From positions 1 through 11,413 of the forward strand of contig CAMJRV010000039.1 of the NCBI GenBank assembly GCA_946408315.1: a DNA stretch of 11,413 nt, given 5' to 3'. The DNA comes from an uncultured Bacillota bacterium (GTDB lineage Bacteria > Bacillota > Clostridia > Peptostreptococcales > Anaerovoracaceae). Made by a program: the position numbers and the translations under genes. Below are positions 1 to 7,876 of this stretch, piece after piece (the stretch's first letter is position 1; every line of letters starts with the position of its first letter). The notes below the pieces were generated by a model. That model worked only from the letters and a program-made list of their open reading frames with translations. It did no database searches and was not told the DNA's origin.

Positions 1-355
1 GGATGTTGCTGCAATCTATAATGAATCTCCATCTACAATCAACCATTGGACGAAGAGGGTTCTCGATAAAGGGCCGAAAGCGCTCCGGGACGGAATCCAT
101 CCTGGCAGGCCGCCGAGGCTTGACGGTGAAAAATTGAGGCTGCTTTCTAAAATACTGGAACAAAGTCCAAAAACATACGGGTATGACAAGCTTTTTTGGG
201 ATGGCACTGCCCTCAGTCAATATATCCGTGATAATTACGGAATTGATCTGCAGGTGCGCCAGTGTCAGCGCCTGATTCATCATCTCGGGTTTGCGCTGCG
301 GCGTCCTCGGACATTTTCAAAAGGATCTACCCTTTCCGAAAAAAGAGACGATTAA
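1..355 (+). pseudogene. IS630-type transposase remnant (N-terminal DNA-binding part only)
   Basis: The reading frame is open from base 2 and ends at a TAA at 353-355; its start lies left of the window. The visible 117 residues contain a helix-turn-helix (DVAAIYNESPSTINHWTKR), then the linker LRDGIHPGRPPRL and a second winged-helix-like segment (TYGYDKLFWDGTALSQYIRD...QCQRLIHHLGFALRRPR). This layout is typical of the N-terminal, end-binding half of IS630/Tc1-like transposases. The DDE catalytic domain that should follow is absent: the other two forward frames close within about 15 codons of the stop, so neither a simple +1 nor -1 frameshift restores it. A run of six A at 339-344 lies just before the stop, where IS630 elements often switch frames, but nothing useful lies beyond. 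Most likely a decayed insertion-sequence fragment. A domesticated stand-alone DNA-binding protein is a weaker alternative. Confidence 0.75.
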
Positions 356-569
356 AAAACGTTAAATAGAATAACAGTTTCAAACTGAGCCCCTTGCGGG
401 GAGAACGGCCACAGAATCTATGACCGATAAATTAAGACGCTAATTGATCTTAACATATATTTTCTGAAAATTCAACCTAGTTCGTTAATTTTTTCTTCCT
501 TCTTTGCCATTTTTTTAGAGAAATTATTTTTATTCCAGAATAACCATACTATCATCACCGTCGAAATCC
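356..569. other. AT-rich intergenic stretch without a gene
   Basis: No coding frame with a ribosome binding site is visible. A short CCCC-TTGC-GGGG hairpin sits near 392-403. The rest is AT-rich and much lower in GC than the genes to the right, which fits degraded insertion-sequence DNA between the IS630 fragment and the repeat array at 570. Confidence 0.5.
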
Positions 570-640
570 AATTATGGCCACCCGTAAAACGGGTGGCCAT
601 AATTACCTGTTTTACGAGTGGTCATGATTACCGGTTGACA
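570..640. repeat. Inverted plus direct repeat array, probable IS21-family terminus
   Basis: A 15-bp perfect inverted repeat (570-584 and 590-604, loop TAAAA) is followed by a degenerate direct copy of its right arm. Positions 585-607 and 610-632 match at 17 of 23 bases, with the shared core GTGG.CAT.ATTACC. Three copies of one motif, one inverted and two direct 25 bp apart, resemble the multiple terminal repeats of IS21-family elements (known family property). The block ends in TTGACA at 635-640, compatible with a terminal CA dinucleotide. No istA or istB gene is present, so this would be an isolated end. Assignment to IS21 is inference from layout; the repeats themselves are directly visible. 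Confidence 0.5.
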
Positions 641-663
641 GAGGGAGGCATAAGGTCTATATT
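635..663 (+). promoter_or_regulatory. Sigma-A promoter of the TetR/ABC operon
   Basis: The -35 is a perfect TTGACA (635-640), the spacer is 17 bp, and the -10 is TATATT (658-663, five of six consensus bases). It lies 55 bp before the TetR start and is the only strong promoter seen upstream of the operon. The -35 coincides with the last six bases of the repeat array, so the promoter may be a hybrid between mobile-element end and host DNA. Confidence 0.75.
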
Positions 664-695
664 GTAGTAGACCAGGTGGTATAGACCGCGTGGTA
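654..695. promoter_or_regulatory. Probable TetR-family operator (14-bp-spaced TAGACC sites)
   Basis: GGTCTA at 654-659 is the inverted partner of TAGACC at 668-673, and TAGACC recurs at 682-687, so the three sites step by exactly 14 bp. Positions 668-681 and 682-695 form a tandem repeat identical at 12 of 14 bases. The inverted pair encloses the -10 box, so a bound protein would block RNA polymerase. Autorepression by the adjacent TetR-family protein is the natural inference. Confidence 0.6.
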
Positions 696-718
696 TATGA
701 TGAGAAGGGAGCGGAATT

Positions 719-1333
719 ATGAAGAAAAAATCCTTTGACCGGAGAGAGCATTTGCTTGCGGCAGCTTTGGATGAGTTCATTGCATACAGCTATGAAGAGG
801 CCTCCCTGAACCGCATTATTAAAAATGCCGGGATCAGCAAGGGTACCTTCTATTATCATTTTCAGGATAAACAGGCGCTATACCTGTCTCTGCTCCAGTC
901 TGCCGCCGATGCAAAGATCGAGTTTCTGGAAGGAGCGCTTGCGGAGGATCTTCACAACGACGATTGGAACCTCTTTGAAATCCTGAGGCATCAGGCCCGG
1001 TTCGGCGTCGAATTCGCGAAAAGCCACCCCAGCTACTACCTGTTTGGACTGATGTTTCTCAGGGAAAAAGGCAACGAGATTTACAGGACGGCGATGGAAA
1101 GCCTGGACGACCTTTCCGATTCCTATTACGATGACCTGCTGGAACGGACAATGGAACGGGGCGATTTCAGGGAAGGGGTTTCCATAAAGTTTATAAAACG
1201 GATCCTGCCCTTTACGCTCTACCGCTTTGACGAAATATTTGACGTAAAGAAAGATGAGATCGATTTTGATCTCATGATCCGGAATTTCGACACTCTGATC
1301 GATTTTATGGAACATGGACTAGCGAAAGCATAG
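719..1333 (+). CDS. TetR/AcrR-family transcriptional regulator
   Basis: A 204-residue protein of normal TetR length. The N-terminal DNA-binding domain spans about residues 8-55 and ends in the hallmark recognition helix region ISKGTFYYHFQDKQALY (39-55). The rest is a helical ligand-binding and dimerisation domain with no recognisable ligand signature. The ATG at 719 follows AAGGGAG at 705-711. It is first in the operon, 28 bp ahead of the ABC ATPase gene, and directly downstream of a promoter covered by repeated half-sites. It most likely represses its own operon and is released by the compound, or a by-product, handled by the transporter. The ligand is unknown. Confidence 0.92.
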   Translation: MKKKSFDRREHLLAAALDEFIAYSYEEASLNRIIKNAGISKGTFYYHFQDKQALYLSLLQSAADAKIEFLEGALAEDLHNDDWNLFEILRHQARFGVEFAKSHPSYYLFGLMFLREKGNEIYRTAMESLDDLSDSYYDDLLERTMERGDFREGVSIKFIKRILPFTLYRFDEIFDVKKDEIDFDLMIRNFDTLIDFMEHGLAKA

Positions 1334-1361
1334 TCAGAAGGGAGCCAACAGGGAAAAGAAA

Positions 1362-2063
1362 ATGGTTATTTTACGGGCTGAAAATCTGTCAAAAAGCTAT
1401 CAGATGGGTGAAATTGAAGTGAAAGCGCTTCAGGACGCCTCATTTGAAATACAGGAGGGAGAGTTTGTGGTCATTCTGGGACCCAGCGGGTCCGGGAAGA
1501 GCACCCTTCTGAATATCATCGGCGGGATGGACCTGCCGACCGGGGGAAAGGTTTTCCTGCGCGGCGAGGAAATTACGGCTTACAGTGAGAAGGAGCTGAC
1601 TGAATACCGCCGCAACAAGGTGGGCTTTGTCTTCCAGTTCTATAACATCATGGCCAACCTGACGGCGGAAGAAAATGTTGAGCTGGCCACTGAAATTTCA
1701 GAGGACCCTCTGCCCATCGGCGAGATCATGGAGGCGGTGGGCCTTTTCGATCGGCGGGATCATTTTCCGGCGCAGCTGTCCGGCGGCGAACAGCAAAGGG
1801 TCTCCATTGCGAGAGCGGTGGCGAAAAATCCGGAAATCCTGCTGTGCGACGAGCCCACCGGGGCGCTCGACTTCAACACAGGCATCACGATACTCGGTCT
1901 GCTTCGAAAGGTAAACCGCGACATGCGGAAGACCGTCATCGTCATCACCCACAATTCGGATATCGCATACATGGCGGACCGGGTGATCAGGATGAGAAGC
2001 GGAATGATTGTCGAAGACCATATCAATGAAAGCCCGATGGCAGTAGAGGACATCAAATGGTAA
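1362..2063 (+). CDS. ABC transporter ATP-binding protein (MacB/LolD-type)
   Basis: A 233-residue ATPase that energises the permease encoded next to it. All nucleotide-binding motifs are intact: Walker A GPSGSGKST (40-48), Q-loop FQF with Gln92, signature LSGGEQQR (139-146), Walker B ILLCDEPT (159-166), D-loop GALD (167-170) and switch His197. The signature, Q-loop context and length match the MacB/LolD/YknY group, which pairs with FtsX-domain permeases. The ATG at 1362 follows AGGGAA at 1350-1355. The gene's end overlaps the permease start by 7 bp, implying translational coupling and equal production of the two subunits. Confidence 0.95.
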   Translation: MVILRAENLSKSYQMGEIEVKALQDASFEIQEGEFVVILGPSGSGKSTLLNIIGGMDLPTGGKVFLRGEEITAYSEKELTEYRRNKVGFVFQFYNIMANLTAEENVELATEISEDPLPIGEIMEAVGLFDRRDHFPAQLSGGEQQRVSIARAVAKNPEILLCDEPTGALDFNTGITILGLLRKVNRDMRKTVIVITHNSDIAYMADRVIRMRSGMIVEDHINESPMAVEDIKW

Positions 2064-4456
2064 GCGGCCAGAAGAAGAATAAAAGCGGGAAAGGCTTCCG
2101 CCTCCGCAAGACAGATACCATGCTTGTCCGCATGATCGGGCAGTCCAAGGGGCAGTTTATCGCGGTGCTGACCATCATCGTCATGGGGATTACAACCTAC
2201 ACCGCTCTGAACATGACCTCTGTCAATATGAACAATACGGTGGAAACCTATTATAGAGAAAACAACTTTGCCGACCTGTTCGTCCAGACCGCCCCGATTC
2301 CGGGGCAGCTGCCGGAAAAGCTTGAAAATATCAGGGGAATCAGAACGGCCCAGGGCAGGATCACCATGGACGTTCCACTGGTGACGGACGACGGGAAAGA
2401 ACGTGTTAACCTCCGGCTGATCACCACCACCGGATCGGAAAAAGAGCTGGACCGATCCACGCTTTTGAAAGGGAAAATGATCTCCGGCAAAGGCAGTGAG
2501 GTGATGCTCATCGAACAGTTTGCCAAAGCCCGGGGCATCGATGTCGGCGATAAGATCAAAATTCAGGCAGGCGGAGTGCAGCGCACCCTTGAGGTGGCGG
2601 CAATCGTCGCCAATCCGGAATACATTTATCTGATGGAAAACGGCCAGTCCATCATGCCGGACGATAAGAACTTCGGCGTGGGATATGTGCCGGAACAGTT
2701 TGGACAGCAGATTGCGGGCTTGCCGGGAAACTTTAACGAAATCCTGATCCGCTATGAGGACGGCGTGGATGAAGAGGCGCTGATCGACGACGTGGAAAAC
2801 GCATTGGACCTGTATGGAGTCAGGCAGATCGTAAAGCAAAAGGACCAGCTGAGCAATTCGATCATCGAACAGGAACTGACCCAGCTGGATTCGATGGCGG
2901 ACACCATTCCGATCCTGTTTCTCCTGGTCGCAGGGCTGATCCTGATGATGATGCTCGCCCGGCTTGTGAAAAAGGAAAGAATCAAAATCGGCGTGCTGAA
3001 GGCCATCGGGTATCGGGACCGCCAAGTGCTGTTTCATTACGTGAAGTATGCCCTGATTTCAGGGATACTCGGCGGAGCCCTGGGTTCGGTCCTCGGGATG
3101 GCGCTGGCAGGCGGAATGACGAGGCTGTATCTGGAATATTTCCATATTCCGCTTTTGAGGATTGAATTTTATTATTCCTATCTGGCCTATGCCGTGCTCC
3201 TTTCCGCTGCGTTCTGCGCGCTGTCGGGGATGATCGGAGCCAGAGGAGCCCTTAAAATCGCCCCGGCTGACGCGATGCGGGCGGAAGCGCCGAAGACCGG
3301 AAAGCGAATCCTGCTGGAGAAGCTTCCGTTCTTTTGGAAATGCCTTTCCTTTAGCAGCAAAATGATCAGCAAAAATATATTCCGAAACAAAAAGCGCACC
3401 CTGTTCGTGCTGGCGGGAATCACCCTCACCTACGCCATGATGCTGTTTACAAGCAGTATGCCGGACGTGATGAATCAGATGATGAACGAGCACTTTAAGG
3501 AGTTCCAGAAGATGGACTACAACATCAGCTTCCGCAGCCCGGTGGGAAAAGAGGCGGTGCGGGACATGACCCATCTGATCGATGTGGATTACATCGAGGG
3601 AAAGCTGGAATATCCGTTTGAACTGACCAATGGCAACAAAAAACAGGCGGTGAGCATCATCGGTCTTTCCCGGGATACGAAATTCTATTCTTTCCGGGGC
3701 GCCGGCGGAGAGAAGAAGGAAATTCCGAAACAGGGGTTGCTGATTACGGAAAATCTGGCAAAGGCGCTGGACGTCAAAACAGGGGATATGATTCTGGTCA
3801 AGAGCTATATTCCCAACCGGGACGACGTTTCCCTTCCTGTGAAGGGCATCATCAAGCAGGCGCTGGGGATCAACGCCTATATGGACATAGACGCCATGGG
3901 AGAAGCTCTTCTGGAAAAGAACCTGATCAACGGCGTCTACGCGGATTCCCGGGATCCGAACATCAATGAAGAGCTGATCCGGGCCGGAAACGTCGCTTCG
4001 GTCATGTCCATCGCAGATACGAGAGCCGTTTACGACGAATATATGACGCTGATGGCCCTGTCCATCGGAGCCATGGTGGTCTTCTCCGGCATCCTGGGCT
4101 TCTGCATCGTATACAACGCGACGATCGTGAGTCTGGGAGAGCGGGAGATGGAATTTTCCTCTCTGAGGGTGCTGGGTTTCAGCAATCTGGAGATCTTCTT
4201 CATGATCGTGCGGGAGAATACGGTCATCATGGTCCTGGGAATCCTCCTGGGCATTCCGACAGGCTTTCTCATGGCGAAGTACAGCACGGCGGCGTTCAGT
4301 ACGGACCTTTATACGCTGGACATGAGCCCGACCCTCAATGCACTGGTCATGGCGGGCGTCTATACGGTAGGCTTCATCTTGCTGGCTCAGCTTGCGACCT
4401 ACCGGAAAATCCGGAAGCTGGATTTTCTGCAGGCGCTGAAGAATCGGGAAGCCTGA
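2057..4456 (+). CDS. ABC transporter permease with two FtsX domains
   Basis: A 799-residue membrane protein built as an internal duplication: helix, extracytoplasmic domain, then three helices, twice. Hydrophobic segments lie at about 33-53, 282-303, 329-352, 371-396, 447-466, 666-688, 719-741 and 761-781, giving eight helices. FtsX-like permease domains occupy about 282-405 and 668-792; both include the coupling pattern after the first helix (IGVLKAIGYRD at 311-321 and FSSLRVLGFSN at 700-710) that contacts the ATPase. The two extracytoplasmic regions (about 54-281 and 467-665) resemble MacB-like periplasmic core domains. The start is supported by AGAGGA at 2045-2050. Such mechanotransmission ABC proteins export or extract substrates from the outer membrane leaflet; with the adaptor encoded next, an efflux or lipid/peptide export role is likely. 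Substrate unknown. Confidence 0.93.
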   Translation: MVSGQKKNKSGKGFRLRKTDTMLVRMIGQSKGQFIAVLTIIVMGITTYTALNMTSVNMNNTVETYYRENNFADLFVQTAPIPGQLPEKLENIRGIRTAQGRITMDVPLVTDDGKERVNLRLITTTGSEKELDRSTLLKGKMISGKGSEVMLIEQFAKARGIDVGDKIKIQAGGVQRTLEVAAIVANPEYIYLMENGQSIMPDDKNFGVGYVPEQFGQQIAGLPGNFNEILIRYEDGVDEEALIDDVENALDLYGVRQIVKQKDQLSNSIIEQELTQLDSMADTIPILFLLVAGLILMMMLARLVKKERIKIGVLKAIGYRDRQVLFHYVKYALISGILGGALGSVLGMALAGGMTRLYLEYFHIPLLRIEFYYSYLAYAVLLSAAFCALSGMIGARGALKIAPADAMRAEAPKTGKRILLEKLPFFWKCLSFSSKMISKNIFRNKKRTLFVLAGITLTYAMMLFTSSMPDVMNQMMNEHFKEFQKMDYNISFRSPVGKEAVRDMTHLIDVDYIEGKLEYPFELTNGNKKQAVSIIGLSRDTKFYSFRGAGGEKKEIPKQGLLITENLAKALDVKTGDMILVKSYIPNRDDVSLPVKGIIKQALGINAYMDIDAMGEALLEKNLINGVYADSRDPNINEELIRAGNVASVMSIADTRAVYDEYMTLMALSIGAMVVFSGILGFCIVYNATIVSLGEREMEFSSLRVLGFSNLEIFFMIVRENTVIMVLGILLGIPTGFLMAKYSTAAFSTDLYTLDMSPTLNALVMAGVYTVGFILLAQLATYRKIRKLDFLQALKNREA

Positions 4457-4542
4457 AGATAGAGATAGAGAAATAATCGGCGGGAGCTTTAGAACTGCTG
4501 AATGAGATAAAGTATTGAAATTTAGGAAAGGGATAGAAGAGT

Positions 4543-5628
4543 ATGAAGCTGTTTCAGAATAAAAAATGGATTGCCATAGGGCTCGGAGGAATTCTGGTGG
4601 TTGCCGCGGCTGCCGCAATGACTGTAAATTCGGGAGTGGCGGTGGAGACTGCCGCCGCAGAGCAGGGGGAAGTAACGAAACTCCTGAAGGAGACCGGGAC
4701 GGTGGAATCGAAAAGCAGCATTACGGTCACCGCAAAGAACTCCGGTGAAATAAAGGGAATGGCGGTCTCCGAAGGAGCTCAGGTTACGGCCGGAGATCTG
4801 CTGATGGCCGGAGGCGGGTCGAGCGCGGCGCTGGATATCAAGAGCCAGAAGGCGGAGCTGTCCGGCCTGCAGGCACAGTACAGTCAGGCGAGAGAGCTTG
4901 CGGACAAAAATAAAGCGCTCTATGAGCAAGGGGCCCTGAGCTATCAGGAGTATAACGCGGCCAATACGGCTGCAAAGCAGCTGTCGGCGCAGATTGCGGC
5001 GCTCCAGTATTCCATCGAGAGCTATGCGGAATCCACCGGAGCCGGAGGGGTAACGGCGCCCATCAGCGGCGTGCTTACTGGAGTTTTCGTGAAGGAGGGA
5101 GAATCGGTCGCTGCCGGAGCGCCGCTCTTTGAGATTTCAAACCTGGATGACGTCTACGTAAAGACCGACTTTATCGCCGAGGACGCAGACCTGATCCGGG
5201 AAGGGGATCCTGTGAGGATATATAATGAGGACGCAGGCTTTTCCGACGATCTGGGAGTTGTCAAAAAGGTTTTCCTGAAGGCGGAAGATAAAATGTCCGA
5301 TCTGGGCGTGGCTCAGAAGCGTGTAACGGTGGAGATTTCTTTCGGAACGGCGGAAAAGATCCGGCTGGGCAGCAATGTGGAAGTGGAGATTGCCGTGGAG
5401 AAAAAGGAGAATGTCCTGCGGATTCCTGATCTGGCGGTCTTTGAGAAGGACCGGAAGGATTTTGTCTACGTCGTGCAAGGCGGCAAGGCCGGCCTGCGGG
5501 AGGTAAAAACAGGACTTGAGGGAGAGGATTACACGGAGATCGTCTCCGGCCTGTCGGCAGGAGAGCTGGTGATCCTTTCGCCCGGCGACGATATTTCCGA
5601 CGGGATCAGAGTGAAAGGAACAAAATGA
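4543..5628 (+). CDS. HlyD/MacA-family membrane fusion (adaptor) protein
   Basis: A 361-residue adaptor. Residues 8-27 form one membrane anchor with no lipobox. Residues 55-90 and 168-200 make the split barrel-sandwich (lipoyl-like) domain, with the typical phrase VTAPISGVLTGVFVKEGESVAAGAPLFEIS. Between them, about 97-163 is a helical hairpin rich in Ala, Gln and Glu. Beta-barrel and membrane-proximal domains follow (200-360, ending in LSAGELVILSPGDDISDGIRV). The ATG follows AGGAAAGGG at 4524-4532. The gene sits 86 bp after the permease. In organisms with one membrane such adaptors work with MacB-type permeases without a TolC partner, probably spanning the cell-wall zone. Confidence 0.92.
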   Translation: MKLFQNKKWIAIGLGGILVVAAAAAMTVNSGVAVETAAAEQGEVTKLLKETGTVESKSSITVTAKNSGEIKGMAVSEGAQVTAGDLLMAGGGSSAALDIKSQKAELSGLQAQYSQARELADKNKALYEQGALSYQEYNAANTAAKQLSAQIAALQYSIESYAESTGAGGVTAPISGVLTGVFVKEGESVAAGAPLFEISNLDDVYVKTDFIAEDADLIREGDPVRIYNEDAGFSDDLGVVKKVFLKAEDKMSDLGVAQKRVTVEISFGTAEKIRLGSNVEVEIAVEKKENVLRIPDLAVFEKDRKDFVYVVQGGKAGLREVKTGLEGEDYTEIVSGLSAGELVILSPGDDISDGIRVKGTK

Positions 5629-5643
5629 TAGGAACAAAATGAT
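5616..5643 (+). repeat. 14-bp perfect tandem duplication across the adaptor stop codon
   Basis: AGGAACAAAATGAT occurs at 5616-5629 and again at 5630-5643. The unit contains the end of the adaptor gene including its TGA. Because the duplication sits after the first stop, the protein is unchanged. It looks like a replication-slippage duplication. Confidence 0.85.
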
Positions 5644-5691
5644 AGCGTGAGGCCGTCTAAGAAATAAGTCAAAAAATGAGGGGAGAAAATC

Positions 5692-5721
5692 ATGGGTGAG
5701 GGGATAGAAAATGCGGAATAA
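5692..5721 (+). other. Possible nine-codon leader ORF overlapping the lipoprotein start
   Basis: ATG at 5692 begins MGEGIENAE and stops at a TAA at 5719-5721, inside the next gene, which starts at 5711 in another frame. It has its own strong ribosome binding site, GAGGGGAG at 5678-5685, six bases upstream. Ribosomes ending here could restart on the lipoprotein gene, so a coupling role is possible. Chance is equally possible for so short a frame. Confidence 0.3.
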
Positions 5722-7267
5722 AGTTTTTGATACGATCGACAGGTTATTTTTATCGGGGGCTCTTCTGGTGGGAGCGGCAGTCGTCCTTTTCCTCATTACG
5801 GGATGCGCGGCCGGACCGGTAGAGCAAACCCCGGAAAAATCTCAGGAAAACAGCGTCCTTGTCTATGCGTCCGAGGATGGAATTTACGAGAGGGAGCTGA
5901 TCCGGGACGGAACCCGTACCGATGGGGAATCGAGGCTGCTTTATAAGGGGAAGTCCCTTTCCGGCCCTGTTTTTTCCGAGGACGGAACGAGGCTGATTTT
6001 CAGGCAGACACTGGAACCGACCCAAGCGGAAAGGGATGCGGGAACGTCCCGGAGCGTTCTTTACGCTCATGACTTTTCCAGCGCCCAGACGGTCAAGCTC
6101 CTTGAGGACCCGGTTTCCTACTGCGCAGGCCCCGGCGGATCTTTTCTGGTCTCCACGGCCGAGGGCCGGGTGATGAAAGCGGATTTCAATCTTCAGGAGC
6201 GGGACGGAAAGACCGAGCTGATTCCAGAAATGGAAGCGCTCGCTTTAGGTGCGGAGGCTGTGCCGGAAAAGGCCAGCATTACGTCCGTTCTCTATGAAAA
6301 TCTGAAGCCGTCGCCGGATTTCCAATATCTCGCTTACAATATTACCGTTCACGATGACGATATCGTAGATGAAAACTGGGAAGGAGGCCGCCACAGCGGC
6401 GTTTACAGCGGCGGCCTTTACCTTCTGGATCTGAAAACGGGGAAGACCGCTGTGATCGTGGAGCCCATCCTTTCCTTCGAATCCGGCTCCGGGATGGGAA
6501 ACAATCCGGAGCCGGGCCCCTGGTCCCGGGACGGCAAGGTCCTGTGCGTCTGGGATAAGGTTCAATCCGGATCGATGACCGCAGACGGAACGGCGTGTTT
6601 CTTCTATCATGCCGATACGGGCAAAAGAACAGAATACGGGGAATATGGAGGCCTTCTTGCCTACGATGAAAATATCAGCTTTTCCGGGGAAGGGACCGCT
6701 GTGGTGCTCGGAGGCGGAGGAAGGGATATGTTTGAAAATAAGTGGCTGGATTACATCAGTGATTACAGCGGAAGCAAGGTGCAATCCAGCGTGCTGGAGG
6801 AGATCGAAACGGCCGGACTCATACCCGCCATGCCCCGGCTTTCCGCAGACGGAGAAACCCTGTATTTCGCGGCGGTCGAAGAGCAATCCCTGTCTCGAAG
6901 CTATCGTGAGGGAGAGTTTCCGGGATGGGATTACAGCAGCGTCTATCCGCTGAAACGGCAGCTTTACTCCATGAAGCTTTCCGGGGACCGGCAGATTGTT
7001 CCGATCACATCGGATTCGGAATACCGCTGTGAAAGCCCGGTTTTACTGGGAAATGAAGAATACCTGGTCTTTGGGAGAGGCAGTGCGAAAGAATATGACG
7101 GAAAGATGGAAATCTGGATGACGTCCGTTGACGGCAAGCAGGAGACCAAGCTGGCGGAATGGACAGAGCCGGCAGACGCGGATGTCTGGATGACGGACCG
7201 GTACGATGATTACTATGGCAGAGGCGATTGGCGCGGAATCTTCACGGTGTACGGCGCCTCGGAATGA
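5711..7267 (+). CDS. Lipoprotein with TolB/PD40-like beta-propeller repeats
   Basis: A 518-residue secreted lipoprotein. Residues 10-31 are a hydrophobic signal ending in the lipobox ITG-C with the lipidated Cys32, unusually preceded by an Asp-containing N-terminus (MRNKVFDTIDR). The mature part carries repeated TolB/WD40-like strands with the S.DG.L.F pattern: GPVFSEDGTRLIF (85-97), PSPDFQYLAYN (200-210), GPWSRDGKVLCVW (269-281) and PRLSADGETLYFA (375-387). This predicts a beta-propeller outside the membrane. No catalytic motif was recognised. The start is supported by GAGGGGAT at 5698-5705. Its place after the adaptor gene suggests an accessory part of the export system, perhaps substrate binding or sensing. 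That role is inference. Confidence 0.8.
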   Translation: MRNKVFDTIDRLFLSGALLVGAAVVLFLITGCAAGPVEQTPEKSQENSVLVYASEDGIYERELIRDGTRTDGESRLLYKGKSLSGPVFSEDGTRLIFRQTLEPTQAERDAGTSRSVLYAHDFSSAQTVKLLEDPVSYCAGPGGSFLVSTAEGRVMKADFNLQERDGKTELIPEMEALALGAEAVPEKASITSVLYENLKPSPDFQYLAYNITVHDDDIVDENWEGGRHSGVYSGGLYLLDLKTGKTAVIVEPILSFESGSGMGNNPEPGPWSRDGKVLCVWDKVQSGSMTADGTACFFYHADTGKRTEYGEYGGLLAYDENISFSGEGTAVVLGGGGRDMFENKWLDYISDYSGSKVQSSVLEEIETAGLIPAMPRLSADGETLYFAAVEEQSLSRSYREGEFPGWDYSSVYPLKRQLYSMKLSGDRQIVPITSDSEYRCESPVLLGNEEYLVFGRGSAKEYDGKMEIWMTSVDGKQETKLAEWTEPADADVWMTDRYDDYYGRGDWRGIFTVYGASE

Positions 7268-7281
7268 AAGGAAGTGTCTCA

Positions 7282-7761
7282 TTGAGTGTGAAGACAAATG
7301 CGGTAAGGATGCTGGATGCAAAGAAAATATCATATGCGCTTTATGAATATGACGCCCCCGACGGGTTCCTGGACGGTGTTTCCGTAGCCAGAGCGACGGG
7401 GATCGAACCGGAAAGAGTGTTCAAAACCCTCGTCACCCAGGGAGCCAGCAGAGAATATTACGTCTGCGTCATCCCGGTGGACCGGGAACTGGACCTGAAA
7501 AAGGCGGCGAAGCATTTCGGGGAAAAGAAGCTCGAAATGATCCCTGCCCGGGATATCACCAAGGTGACCGGCTACATAAAAGGAGGCTGTTCTCCTGTGG
7601 GCATGAAAAAACCGTTTAAAACCGCCGTCGACGGCAGCGCCGAAATCTTTGATCGAATCGTCGTAAGCGCCGGCAAGGTGGGACTTCAGATGGAACTGCC
7701 GCCCCAAAGCCTGATGGAGGCCATATCGGCCGGATTTGCCGACCTGGTGGTGGAACTGTGA
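7282..7761 (+). CDS. ybaK: YbaK/EbsC-type Cys-tRNA(Pro) deacylase
   Basis: Members of this family hydrolyse Cys wrongly attached to tRNA-Pro. The protein is 159 residues, the usual family length, from the TTG at 7282 (MSVKTNAVRMLD). That start has AAAGGAAG at 7267-7274 eight bases upstream and gives the N-terminus typical of the family. An ATG at 7264 overlaps the previous gene's stop as ATGA and would add six residues; it lacks a good ribosome binding site. Family features seen are the conserved Lys48 in VFKTLV, the HFG segment (78-80) and the GYIKGGCSPVGMKK loop (97-110). It is the last gene before the terminator and is a housekeeping function, probably co-transcribed with the export operon without sharing its role. 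Confidence 0.9.
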   Translation: MSVKTNAVRMLDAKKISYALYEYDAPDGFLDGVSVARATGIEPERVFKTLVTQGASREYYVCVIPVDRELDLKKAAKHFGEKKLEMIPARDITKVTGYIKGGCSPVGMKKPFKTAVDGSAEIFDRIVVSAGKVGLQMELPPQSLMEAISAGFADLVVEL

Positions 7762-7796
7762 TACTCAGGAAAAAAGGCAAGGAAAAGAAGCCGGGC

Positions 7797-7841
7797 AAAA
7801 AAAGAACCGAGAGGGTGGAAGCGCCTCCGGTTTCTTTTTTT
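7797..7841. terminator. Bidirectional intrinsic terminator
   Basis: An A-rich left arm (7797-7814, AAAAAAAGAACCGAGAGG) pairs almost fully with the T-rich right arm (7824-7840), leaving a loop near 7815-7823. T runs follow the stem on both strands. It ends the operon from the left and the minus-strand Cys-rich gene from the right. Confidence 0.85.
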
Positions 7842-7876
7842 ACTTGTTTACTTGTATGATTAGGAGTTGACTTGAC

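Noticed and set aside
339..345. AAAAAAG as a programmed frameshift site joining the IS630 fragment to a catalytic half
   Set aside because: The heptamer is out of phase for the classic -1 signal, and neither alternative frame stays open for more than about 15 codons.
1760..3037. Long minus-strand frame of 425 codons opposite the ATPase and permease genes
   Set aside because: It is antisense to two clear genes with intact family motifs, has no family signature, and its composition (rich in His, Asp and Arg) is what the complement of a coding strand produces.
3059..4618. Minus-strand frame of 519 codons opposite the permease
   Set aside because: Shadow of the permease gene; no ribosome binding site or recognisable domain.
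7228..7281. Longer N-terminus for the YbaK-type protein from the TTG at 7228
   Set aside because: It would overlap the lipoprotein gene by 40 bp and add residues not typical of the family, while the TTG at 7282 has a well-placed ribosome binding site.
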